DNA of 64,000 nt from Collinsella sp. (lineage in GTDB: Bacteria; Actinomycetota; Coriobacteriia; Coriobacteriales; Coriobacteriaceae). The notes below the pieces were generated by a model. That model made no database searches and was not told the origin of the DNA. It saw only the letters and a list, made by a program, of their open reading frames with translations. The position numbers and the translations under genes are program-made. This document shows positions 6,955 to 15,492 of the stretch, one piece after another (positions within the stretch are counted from its first letter, which is position 1; each line of letters begins with the position of its first letter). The stretch is taken from positions 1-64,000 of the forward strand of contig JAGZSF010000011.1 in NCBI GenBank assembly GCA_018381235.1. The letters are read 5' to 3'.

Positions 6955-9900
6955 ATGAGTAAGTACACGAGGGGTCTCTTGGCGGTGATACTGGCCGTAG
7001 TGCTGGTATTGCCGGCTGCAGCATTTGCCATGCTGCCCGAGGCCAACGCCAGGTCCAGCACAGGAATGGACGGACCGGAAGCGACAAAGATAGGCGACCA
7101 CGACACCAGCAACCATTGGAAGTCCTGGGCGGGCGGCTATGACGGCGGCAAGGTCACGACGCAAAACGTCGGCCGAATTTGGACGGATAAGACGGTCCAA
7201 GCAATCGATGACGGGAAATCGGACTTTTTGACTACGCTTTCGGCGATGTCTTCGACATCCGATACGACGTCGCTGGTTTCCAAGCCGCTCGACATCGTGA
7301 TGGTGCTCGATGCCTCTGGCTCAATGGATGATCCTATGGGTGGTAAAGGGTCCCCTAAGCGTATCGTTGCGCTCAAGAATGCTGCCAACCACTTTATCGA
7401 CACCATTGCCGAGCAAAACAAGAACGTTAAGGACGCGAGCAAGCAGCACCAGGTTGCCATCGTAAAGTTTGCGGGCAAGAAGAGCGATAAGGTTGGTAAT
7501 GATACCTATCGCGACGACGGCAACACCTACAACTACTCCCAGACCATGTTGGGCCTCACGGTCTGCAAGGATGGGGGCGCAAAGAGCCTCAAGAACACGG
7601 TTAATTTAATCGAGCCTGCTGGCTCTACTCGTGCCGACTATGGCATGGACCTGGCCAAGGGCATTGCTGGTCGTGAAGACGCCCAGAAGATCGTTGTGTT
7701 CTTCACCGATGGCTCTCCTACGAGTTCTAATGGTTTTGAGGCCGAGGTTGCTAAGGATGCCATCAATATCGCCAAGACCATAAAGAGTGGCGGGGCGACC
7801 ATTTATACCATCGGTATCTTCAACGGTGCGAAGCCGGGCGACGATCCAACAAGCAGCCGCACGAGCAACGAGAATAAATTCATGCATGCCGTGTCGAGTA
7901 ACTATCCGGATGCCACATCGTCCGTAAGCCATGGCTTTTTTGGAACTGAGAAGTGGAATGTCAATTTCGGCAACCCCGTTGCCGGTGCTAGCTACTACAA
8001 GTCGGCGACCAACGCCGCCGAGCTTGATCAGGTCTTTAAGGACATCTCGAGTGCCATTACGTCGGGCAAGGGTTTCCCGACCAAGGTCGAGGGCAACAAT
8101 CCCAACGGTTCCGGCTACATCACATTCGAGGACGAGCTGGGCGCCTTTATGCAGGTCGATAGCTTTACCGGTGCCGAGTACAACGGCAAGACCTATGGGG
8201 CCGCCACCAAGTCGACCGATGGCAATATCGATACCTATACGTTTGATGGCGAGCTCGCCCATCTCGTAATTACGGTTGATTGCGCGGACGAGAACAATCC
8301 GCAGCGCGGCGACATCGTGACGGTCAAGGTCCCCGCATCGCTCATTCCGCTGCGCCGTTTTACCGTTGACGAGTCTGCGGGCACGTTTGTGGTTGACTCC
8401 ACGGATGCCATCTCGCCTATCCGCGTTGCGTATGCATCGAGCGTAAAGGCTATTGCACGCAAAAACCTGTTTACTCCCAATAACGTACCGGGACTGCAGG
8501 ATTACATCAATGAGCACAAGGACGCCGATTCCAATACCGTTAGCTTCTGCGCCAACAAGTGGACCGGCGACGATGCGGGCGATACGGTCGCAAGCTTTGA
8601 GCCTGCTGCTACGAACAGCTACTACTACTTCCAAAAGCTAACGCCCGTCTACACAGACGCGGCTTGCACCAAGCTCGCAACGGAAAAGCCTTCGGGCTCT
8701 AAGACCTATTGGTACAAAGATGAGTTTATGGCGCAGAACTCGTCGGGCGCGCCGTACGATGATTCCGTTTCGATCCCGGTTAAGGGAAGCGAGCTCGAAA
8801 ACTTTGAAGGTGCTTTGGTAAAGGATGGCGATCACTGGTCGATTAAGGCTGGCACCGCGCGCCTCGCCTTTATCAACCAGCTTCACACCACCAAGGAGCG
8901 TGTGGGCGGAAACCCGACGGACACCGCACGCGACGTGATCAATCCCCAGTGGAACAACACGAAGGTTGTTTCTGGTGCGACGAAGGTCAATGTCTACCTG
9001 GGCAATAACGGCAAGATTAGCTTTACGCTCAATACCACGCCGACAACGTTGACAACTGCCGACTTTGGCCTGACCAAGGTGCTCGAGGGCCGCGACTGGA
9101 CGGATGAGGACAAGTTTGAGTTTGGCCTGACGTCCGAGGACAACGCCCCGATGCCCAGGTCCACGACTGCGTTTGCAACCAAGGGCCATGCGGACATTAG
9201 CTTTGGCGAGATTGCCTATGACAAGCCGGGCACGTATGTCTACAAGGTTAGCGAGAAGCATGCCGGGACCACGGTCGACGGCATCGCCTACAGCAAGAAC
9301 GTTGCAGAGTTCACCGTAACGGTGACACCCAACGCAAAGGGAAAGCTCGAGGCTTCTGTGAAGAAGACCTCGGGCGAGGTCGAGTTCAAGAACACCTATA
9401 CCGCCAATCCCGCTGAGTCGAGCGTCACCGATCAGATTACAGTTACCAAGGTCCTGACCGGCCATAAGCTCCAGGACAATGAGTTCTCCTTTGAGCTCGT
9501 TGAGGGTGAGGGCGAGGACGCGTCGGTTGTCGAAACCGTTAAGAATGATGCCAACGGCAACGTTGCGTTCAGCGCCATCAAGTACACCGAGATCGGTCAG
9601 CACATCTATACGCTGCGCGAGGTCAAGGGCAATGCCGGCGGCATCGCCTATGACAAAACCGTCTATACCGTCGTGACGACCATCGCCGACAATGGCAAGG
9701 GCCAGCTTGTGGCCACGCATAAGCTGAAGGGCGCCGAGGACGTCAAGAAGATTGAGTTCAAGAACTCCTACACCGTGACGCCCAAGAGCTCCAGCGTCAC
9801 CGACCAGATCACCGCGACCAAGTCCCTGACCGGGCGCAAGCTTGCCGCCGGCGAGTTCTCCTTCGAGCTTGTCGAGGGCGACAAGGTCGTCGCCACCGGC

Positions 9901-12900
9901 ACCAACGACGCCAGCGGTAACATCACGATGGGCACCGTCAAGTATGACAAGGCCGGAACGCATACCTACACACTGCGCGAAGTCAACGGCGGAACCACCA
10001 GCAAGGGCATCGCCTACGACGGCAAGACTTACACCGTCGTGACCACCATCACCGATAAGGGCGACGGCACGCTCAAGGCCGAGCATGTCCTGAAGGATGC
10101 CAAGGCTGCCGAGTTCAAGAATTCCTACAATCTGACCCCCACTGAGTCCAGCGTCACCGACCAGGTCAAGGCGACCAAGTTCCTGACCGGGCGCGCGCTT
10201 GCCGCCGGCGAGTTCTCCTTCGAGCTCGTCGAGGGCGACAAGGTCGTCGCCACCGGCAAGAACGCCGCTGACGGCACGGTTGTCATGGACAAAATCACTT
10301 ACGACAAGCCCGGCAAGCACACCTACACGCTGCGCGAGGTCAGGGGCAACGTCGGTGGTATCACCTACGATGCCGCGACCTACACCATCGAGACTGTCGT
10401 CAAGGACAACGGCGACGGCACGCTCGGCGTAGAGCATAAGCTGAAGGGCGCCGACGAGGCGAAGTTTACCAACTCTTACGAGCCTGGCTCCAAGAGCTCC
10501 AGCGTCACCGACCAGATTACCGCGATCAAGTCCTTGGACGGCCGTGACCTCAAGGCCGGCGAGTTCCGTTTTGAGCTCGTCGAGGGCAATAACGTAGTCG
10601 CCACCGGCACCAACAATGCCGACGGCAAGATCGTGATGGATTCCGTCACCTACACCGCGGCTGGCGAGCACACCTACATGCTGCGCGAGACCAAGGCCGG
10701 CGCCACCGAAAACGGCATTACCTACAGCACCTCTGAGTACACTATCGTGACCATCGTCAAGGACAACGGCGACGGCGCCCTTAGCGTGGAGCACAAGCTG
10801 CAGAACGCCGACGAGGCGATCTTCGAGAATACCTACACGGTGGCCCCCAAGAGCTCCAGTGTCACCGACCAGATCACCGCGACCAAGTTCCTGACCGGGC
10901 GCGACCTCAAGGAAGGCGAGTTCTCCTTCGAGCTCGTCGAGGGTAACGATGTCGTCGCCACCGGCAAGAACGACGCCAGCGGCAAGATCACGATGAGCCC
11001 CATCGAGTACACCGCTGCCGGCAAGCACACCTACACGCTGCGCGAGGTCCCGGGCGACGCCGGCAACGGCATCACCTACGACGGCAAGACCTACACCATC
11101 GAGACGACCGTCACCGACAACGGCAAGGGTGAGCTCGTGGTAAAGCATGAGCTGAATGGAGCCGACGAGGCGAAGTTCAACAACAGCTACAAGCCGAATC
11201 CTGGCGAGTTCAGTGTCACCGACCAGGTCACCGCGACCAAGTTCCTGACCGGGCGCGACCTCAAGGACGGCGAGTTCTCCTTCGAGCTCGTCGAGGGCGA
11301 GGGCGAGGACGCCAAGGTCGTCGCCACCGGCACCAACAATGCCGAAGGCAACATCACGATGAACGCCGTGAAGTACACCGAGGCCGGCAAGCATACCTAC
11401 ACGCTGCGCGAGGTCAACGGCGGAACCACCAGCAAGGGCATCACGTACGGCGACGCCAAGTACACCATCGAGACCACCATTACCGACAAGGGCGATGGCA
11501 CGCTCAAGGCTGAGCATGTCCTGAAGGACGCCACGGCTGCGACCTTCAAGAACACCTACAGCGTGACCCCGCTCGACGCAGAGCTCGACTTTGATCTGAG
11601 TAAGGCTATCGACGGTCGCGACTGGACGGACTCCGACGAGTTCAGCTTTACCATCACCGCCGCCGAGGGCACCCCGCTGCCCGATCCTGCAACCGTGACC
11701 GTGAACAAGCACGATGCGAAGGATGGCATCGCTGCCGTCAAGTTCGGCAAGATCCGCTACACGGCTGCCGGAACCTACACGTACGAGATCCGCGAGAACG
11801 CGGGTAACGCGGCCGGCATGGCGTATGACGGGCATGTCGCGACCGCCGAAGTGACCGTGACTGAGGACGGCGAGGGCAAGCTGACCGCCAATGTCACCAA
11901 GAAGGAAAACGGACGCTTCACCAACACGTACCGCACTGAGCTTAACTACACCGCGGCCGGCGGCCTCAAGCTCAGCAAGAGCCTCTCCGGACGTCCTATG
12001 ACCGAGGGTCAGTTCACGTTTACCGTGACGCCTGCCGACGAGGCCTCGGCCAACGCGCTTGGCCTGCTGCCCGGAGCCAACAACTTCAAGTCCCCTGCGA
12101 CGGCAGAGGCAACGGTCGGCCTGATCGACATCCTGGCTGGCCATGAGGTCAAGTTTACGCAGGCTGACGCCGGCAAGACCTTCACGTACACCGTAGCCGA
12201 GAAGAATGACGGCAAGCCCGGTTACACCTACGACGACGCCGTGCGTACCGTGACGATCGCCGTCGCCGATGACGGTGCCGGTACGCTTACCGCCACGACG
12301 ACCGTCTCCGGCGGTCCCGAGGGTACGCATACGACGGTCCACAAGAGCGGTGAGAACAAGGTCGAGAGTGCCCTGGTTCCGTTCCACAACAGCTACAGCG
12401 CTACGACCAATACGCCTGGTGGTACCGCTGCTCAGGTTGTCGCCACCAAGACCCTGACCGGTCGTCCGATGGCCGACGGCGAGTTCTGGTTCGGCATTGC
12501 CTATCAGGGCGAGCTTGTGGGCTACGAAAACCTCAAGCCTAATATCGGCGGGCATGTGAGCTTTGATGCGCTGCACTACGACACCGAGATGCTTGCCAAT
12601 CTTGAGGCGGCTGGGCTTGCCCATCGTACCGACAAGGACGGTAAGCTCGCTTGGACCATTAACTACACGGCCTACGAAGATTTATTCGGGCTGCCGAATG
12701 GCGTTTCCGCTACAACGTGGAGCTTTGGCTTTAAGGTTATCGTTGTCGACAACGGTGACGGTACCCTGACGGCAACGGTCGACTACGGTGGCGTCGAGCC
12801 CTTGTTCGAAAACGTCTACGGCGCCGAGGCCGTGGATGCCGCACTCATCGGCACCAAGAAGCTCCAGGCAGCCGAGGGCCTGGCCCCGGCCGACATCGCG

Positions 12901-14265
12901 GGTAAGTTTACCTTTACCGTGACCGCTGACGAGGCGGGTGCCCCGATGCCCGAGCGCACGACCGCAACCAACGACGCGGCCGGCAACGTGGACTTTGGCA
13001 AGATCCACTTTACGCTCGAGGACCTCAACCGCGCCCTGGGCGTGACGGACGATGCGACCGATAAGGCCGAGGCAGACGAAGCTGACGAGGCTGAGGCCGA
13101 CGAGGCAGAGGCTGAAGAGGCCGACGCCGACGCTGATGCCAACGCCGACGAGCCCAGCGACGAGTCCGAGCCCGCAGATCCCGCTGCCCCGCGCTCGCAC
13201 ACCTTTACCTACACGGTGGCCGAGTCCGGTAGCGCCCCTGGCGTGACCAACGACACCAACGCCACGCGCAAGGTTTCCTACACCGTGACCGATGACGGTG
13301 CCGGACATCTGATCGTCAAGCGCGACGGCGGCGACGGTGCGGCCTTTACGTTCACCAACACGTACGGCGTGGCACCTACCGATTCTTCCGTGACCGATCA
13401 GGTCAAGACGGTTAAGCGTCTGACCGGCCGCGACCTTGCAGCTGGCGAGTTCACGTTTGAGCTGCTCGAGGACGGCGTGACTGTCGCTAGTGGCACCAAC
13501 GACGCCAACGGTAACGTTACGCTGAGCCCGATCCGCTACGAGGCGCCCGGTACGCACACGTACACGCTGCGCGAGGCTTGCCCCAACGCGCTCGGCCTGT
13601 ACAAGGGCGTCACCTATGACGGCACGACCTACACCGTCGTGACCACCGTCTCCGACAACGGCGACGGCACGCTGACCGCGACGCACAAGCTCGAGGGAAC
13701 CACCGAGTCGGCTGGCTTTACCAACAAGTATCACGCCATGCCCACGCAGGTTTCCATCGGCGCCATCAAGGTGCTCGAGGGACGCGAGCTCAAGAAGGAC
13801 GAGTTTAGCTTTAAGCTCGTTGGCGAGGACATCGAGTCTACGGTTACCAACGATGCCGACGGCAAGATCAACTTCGACAAGTTCGAGTACGACGAGCCCG
13901 GTACGTACGTCTACACCATCAGCGAGGTCAAGGGCGACGAGGCCGGTATGACCTACGACAAGTCCGTCTTTACCGCGACCGTCAACGTGGTCGACGACGG
14001 CGAGGGCAACCTCAAGGCGAACGTTGCCTTTACCAAGGGCGACAAGAGCGTCGAGGGTATCGTGTTCAACAACACGTACAAGAAGCCCGAGACGCCCGTG
14101 CCGACGCCCGATCCCGGCACGCCCAAGACCGTGACGAACATCGTTAAGACGGTCAAGGGTTTCCTGCCCGCCACCGGCGACCAGCAGGCTGCCGCTCTGC
14201 TTATGGCATTTGTCATCGCCACGGCCGGCGTCGGAGCCCTGGTCTGGGGTATCCGTAAGCGCTAG
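6955..14265 (+). CDS. Giant LPATG-anchored surface protein: VWA domain plus about 13 pilin isopeptide domains
   Basis: A 2436-residue secreted adhesin. An N-terminal signal peptide (MSKYTRGLLAVILAVVLVL, cleavage near residue 31) precedes a von Willebrand A domain at about 110-375, with MIDAS DASGS at 119-123 and FFTDGSP near 252. From about residue 700, some 13 domains of the streptococcal FctA/Spy0128 isopeptide type follow. Each has a lysine in xxTKxLTGR, a glutamate in YTLRE and an asparagine in FxNxY, the expected Lys-Glu-Asn triad for self-forming isopeptide bonds. The C-terminus is LPATG (2404-2408), a hydrophobic helix and RKR: a sortase signal. An Asp/Glu/Ala-rich insert lies at about 2036-2080. 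AAGGGAG precedes ATG 6955. No sortase gene is nearby, so a housekeeping sortase is assumed. Likely role: stalk-like cell-surface adhesion. Confidence 0.9.
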   Translation: MSKYTRGLLAVILAVVLVLPAAAFAMLPEANARSSTGMDGPEATKIGDHDTSNHWKSWAGGYDGGKVTTQNVGRIWTDKTVQAIDDGKSDFLTTLSAMSSTSDTTSLVSKPLDIVMVLDASGSMDDPMGGKGSPKRIVALKNAANHFIDTIAEQNKNVKDASKQHQVAIVKFAGKKSDKVGNDTYRDDGNTYNYSQTMLGLTVCKDGGAKSLKNTVNLIEPAGSTRADYGMDLAKGIAGREDAQKIVVFFTDGSPTSSNGFEAEVAKDAINIAKTIKSGGATIYTIGIFNGAKPGDDPTSSRTSNENKFMHAVSSNYPDATSSVSHGFFGTEKWNVNFGNPVAGASYYKSATNAAELDQVFKDISSAITSGKGFPTKVEGNNPNGSGYITFEDELGAFMQVDSFTGAEYNGKTYGAATKSTDGNIDTYTFDGELAHLVITVDCADENNPQRGDIVTVKVPASLIPLRRFTVDESAGTFVVDSTDAISPIRVAYASSVKAIARKNLFTPNNVPGLQDYINEHKDADSNTVSFCANKWTGDDAGDTVASFEPAATNSYYYFQKLTPVYTDAACTKLATEKPSGSKTYWYKDEFMAQNSSGAPYDDSVSIPVKGSELENFEGALVKDGDHWSIKAGTARLAFINQLHTTKERVGGNPTDTARDVINPQWNNTKVVSGATKVNVYLGNNGKISFTLNTTPTTLTTADFGLTKVLEGRDWTDEDKFEFGLTSEDNAPMPRSTTAFATKGHADISFGEIAYDKPGTYVYKVSEKHAGTTVDGIAYSKNVAEFTVTVTPNAKGKLEASVKKTSGEVEFKNTYTANPAESSVTDQITVTKVLTGHKLQDNEFSFELVEGEGEDASVVETVKNDANGNVAFSAIKYTEIGQHIYTLREVKGNAGGIAYDKTVYTVVTTIADNGKGQLVATHKLKGAEDVKKIEFKNSYTVTPKSSSVTDQITATKSLTGRKLAAGEFSFELVEGDKVVATGTNDASGNITMGTVKYDKAGTHTYTLREVNGGTTSKGIAYDGKTYTVVTTITDKGDGTLKAEHVLKDAKAAEFKNSYNLTPTESSVTDQVKATKFLTGRALAAGEFSFELVEGDKVVATGKNAADGTVVMDKITYDKPGKHTYTLREVRGNVGGITYDAATYTIETVVKDNGDGTLGVEHKLKGADEAKFTNSYEPGSKSSSVTDQITAIKSLDGRDLKAGEFRFELVEGNNVVATGTNNADGKIVMDSVTYTAAGEHTYMLRETKAGATENGITYSTSEYTIVTIVKDNGDGALSVEHKLQNADEAIFENTYTVAPKSSSVTDQITATKFLTGRDLKEGEFSFELVEGNDVVATGKNDASGKITMSPIEYTAAGKHTYTLREVPGDAGNGITYDGKTYTIETTVTDNGKGELVVKHELNGADEAKFNNSYKPNPGEFSVTDQVTATKFLTGRDLKDGEFSFELVEGEGEDAKVVATGTNNAEGNITMNAVKYTEAGKHTYTLREVNGGTTSKGITYGDAKYTIETTITDKGDGTLKAEHVLKDATAATFKNTYSVTPLDAELDFDLSKAIDGRDWTDSDEFSFTITAAEGTPLPDPATVTVNKHDAKDGIAAVKFGKIRYTAAGTYTYEIRENAGNAAGMAYDGHVATAEVTVTEDGEGKLTANVTKKENGRFTNTYRTELNYTAAGGLKLSKSLSGRPMTEGQFTFTVTPADEASANALGLLPGANNFKSPATAEATVGLIDILAGHEVKFTQADAGKTFTYTVAEKNDGKPGYTYDDAVRTVTIAVADDGAGTLTATTTVSGGPEGTHTTVHKSGENKVESALVPFHNSYSATTNTPGGTAAQVVATKTLTGRPMADGEFWFGIAYQGELVGYENLKPNIGGHVSFDALHYDTEMLANLEAAGLAHRTDKDGKLAWTINYTAYEDLFGLPNGVSATTWSFGFKVIVVDNGDGTLTATVDYGGVEPLFENVYGAEAVDAALIGTKKLQAAEGLAPADIAGKFTFTVTADEAGAPMPERTTATNDAAGNVDFGKIHFTLEDLNRALGVTDDATDKAEADEADEAEADEAEAEEADADADANADEPSDESEPADPAAPRSHTFTYTVAESGSAPGVTNDTNATRKVSYTVTDDGAGHLIVKRDGGDGAAFTFTNTYGVAPTDSSVTDQVKTVKRLTGRDLAAGEFTFELLEDGVTVASGTNDANGNVTLSPIRYEAPGTHTYTLREACPNALGLYKGVTYDGTTYTVVTTVSDNGDGTLTATHKLEGTTESAGFTNKYHAMPTQVSIGAIKVLEGRELKKDEFSFKLVGEDIESTVTNDADGKINFDKFEYDEPGTYVYTISEVKGDEAGMTYDKSVFTATVNVVDDGEGNLKANVAFTKGDKSVEGIVFNNTYKKPETPVPTPDPGTPKTVTNIVKTVKGFLPATGDQQAAALLMAFVIATAGVGALVWGIRKR
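9421..11560 (+). repeat. Tandem ~350-bp coding repeats in the adhesin
   Basis: Six consecutive domains begin with a SVTDQ word, at about 9421, 9787, 10147, 10497, 10855 and 11212. Several share long near-identical DNA stretches, for example around the codons for KVVATG and for FSFELVEG. Such identity points to recent duplication or gene conversion, so domain number probably varies between strains. A seventh similar copy, at about 13381, is separated by more divergent domains. Confidence 0.85.
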
Positions 14266-14278
14266 GCACGCTGGCAGC

Positions 14279-14302
14279 GCCCGGGGCCAAAAGGCCCCGG
14301 GC
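14279..14302 (+). terminator. Hairpin after the adhesin gene
   Basis: GCCCGGGGCC (14279-14288), loop AAAA, GGCCCCGGGC (14293-14302), 14 bp after the adhesin stop. There is no T-run. Confidence 0.6.
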
Positions 14303-14340
14303 GGCCGGCAGGGCTAAATTCCGACCTACTCCTACCCCCA

Positions 14341-14382
14341 GCCGCCACGGAGGCATCTCCCTCCTCCGTGGCGGCGCTTTTA
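14341..14382 (+). terminator. Second terminator after the adhesin gene
   Basis: A perfect 13-bp stem, GCCGCCACGGAGG (14341-14353) with CCTCCGTGGCGGC (14363-14375), followed by GCTTTTA. Confidence 0.75.
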
Positions 14383-14395
14383 TGCGCCGGGGGCG

Positions 14396-14557
14396 CGCCA
14401 CGAAACCGGCCCATCTACTACGTTTAGCCCCTTACCCCCAACCATACCAAAAAACGCGAAAACAAAACCGCAGGTAGAACGCCTGTGGTTTTGTTCAAAA
14501 CGAAGGTATGGTCATGGGTATCGCGTCAAACGTAGTAGATGGGCCGATTTCGTGGCG
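14396..14557. repeat. Long-hairpin repeat element, copy B (different arms)
   Basis: Arms 14396-14426 and 14527-14557 pair over about 29 of 31 bp. Their sequence (CGGCCCATCTACTACGTTT) is unrelated to the arms of copies A and C, while the interior keeps ACCATACC, AAAACCGCAGGTAGA and GGTATGG. Conserved pairing with changed sequence suggests selection on structure. Confidence 0.8.
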
Positions 14558-14578
14558 AGCGGTTCCGGCTGATCCCTT

Positions 14579-14606
14579 GGGGACGGAGGAAAACGGATCA
14601 TTTTGG
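14579..14606. repeat. 28-bp dispersed repeat, copy 2
   Basis: Identical to 6752-6779. It lies between hairpin elements B and C. Confidence 0.85.
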
Positions 14607-14648
14607 TCCCGCGAGGCTGGCGGAGGCACTCGTCCAGGGCCGCCCGAA

Positions 14649-14802
14649 CAAAACTATGCCGGTTTACGGGGCTGAGTTACGAGTCTCCAACCATGCCGAT
14701 ATTCGTGAAAATAAAACCGCAGGTAGACGAGCCGTCATTTTGCAGAAAACGCGGGTATGGATGGGGGTCCTGAGTTTGGCCCCGTAAACCGGCATAGTTT
14801 TG
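14649..14802. repeat. Long-hairpin repeat element, copy C
   Basis: The arm at 14649-14673 is identical to the left arm of copy A. The right arm at 14778-14802 pairs over 24 of 25 bp plus a G-T wobble. The core AAAACCGCAGGTAGA is kept, and the stem CCATGCC/GGTATGG contains a wobble. The ~597-bp gap 14266-14862 holds two terminators, copies B and C and a short hairpin (AAATGGC/GCCATTT); no gene was seen. Confidence 0.8.
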
Positions 14803-14862
14803 AAATGGCCTTAAATCGGTAGCAGCCATTTTGCTATGCCGGAACGGTCGGTCTTCGGGCAA

Positions 14863-15492
14863 CTACCCTCGCAGGTAGGCGATAGCGATCTGCGTGCGGT
14901 TGCGCAGGCCCATCTTTGCCAGGATTGAGCTGATGTGGTTGCGCACGGTGCCTTCGCCCATGTAGGCGGTGGCGGCGATCTCTTTGTTGTCGAGGCCGCG
15001 GGCGATGAGTTCGGCGACTTCGAACTCGCGGTCGGTCAGGCTGGCGAAGGCTGCGGGCCGGCGGGGCGTGCCCGCCTCGACGTCCGTTCCGTCAAAATCG
15101 ATGTCCTCGATCGCCTTGCCCTCGAGCACGCGCTTGCCAGCCATGACCTGCGCCAACGCTGGTGGAATGGCGGCGACATCGGTTTTAATCAGGTAGCCGC
15201 GGGCGCCCAGTTTAAGCGCCGACACAATGTACTCGTCATCCGAGAATGTCGTCAAAAACACCACGCGTGCCGTGGGTTCGTGCTCAAGGATCTCGCGTGC
15301 CGCCGATAGGCCGTCGCGTTCCGGCATCTGAATGTCGAGCAGCGCGATATCGGGTGCGTGTTCGGCATAGAGCGAAACCGCGTCGTTGCCGTTGGCGCCG
15401 GTACCCACTACCTCGATCTGCGGCTGGGCGCCCAGGATAATCTTGAGCGAATCGACCACTAAGCGGTCGTCGTCGACAACGATGAGCCTCAT
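14863..15492 (-). CDS. NarL/FixJ-family response regulator
   Basis: A 209-residue two-component regulator. The N-terminal receiver domain has the acidic pocket D7-D9, phospho-acceptor D53 in ALLDIQMPE, and K103 in GYLIKT. The C-terminal LuxR-type helix-turn-helix (about 145-209) contains LTDREFEVAELIARGLDNKE and GTVRNHISSILAKMGLRNRT. The start overlaps the stop of the upstream kinase gene by 4 bp, so the two are translated together. It probably controls the divergent ABC exporter at 16832-20159, an inference from position. Confidence 0.92.
   Translation of the reverse strand: MRLIVVDDDRLVVDSLKIILGAQPQIEVVGTGANGNDAVSLYAEHAPDIALLDIQMPERDGLSAAREILEHEPTARVVFLTTFSDDEYIVSALKLGARGYLIKTDVAAIPPALAQVMAGKRVLEGKAIEDIDFDGTDVEAGTPRRPAAFASLTDREFEVAELIARGLDNKEIAATAYMGEGTVRNHISSILAKMGLRNRTQIAIAYLRG

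Noticed and set aside
9421..11560. Evenly spaced repeats that could suggest a CRISPR array
   Set aside because: The ~350-bp units are in frame and encode pilin domains; spacing and unit length do not fit CRISPR.
8638..12624. A 1328-residue open frame on the minus strand opposite the adhesin
   Set aside because: It is a shadow of the repetitive GC-rich adhesin codons; composition is atypical, no domain is seen, and the plus strand has clear domains and signals.
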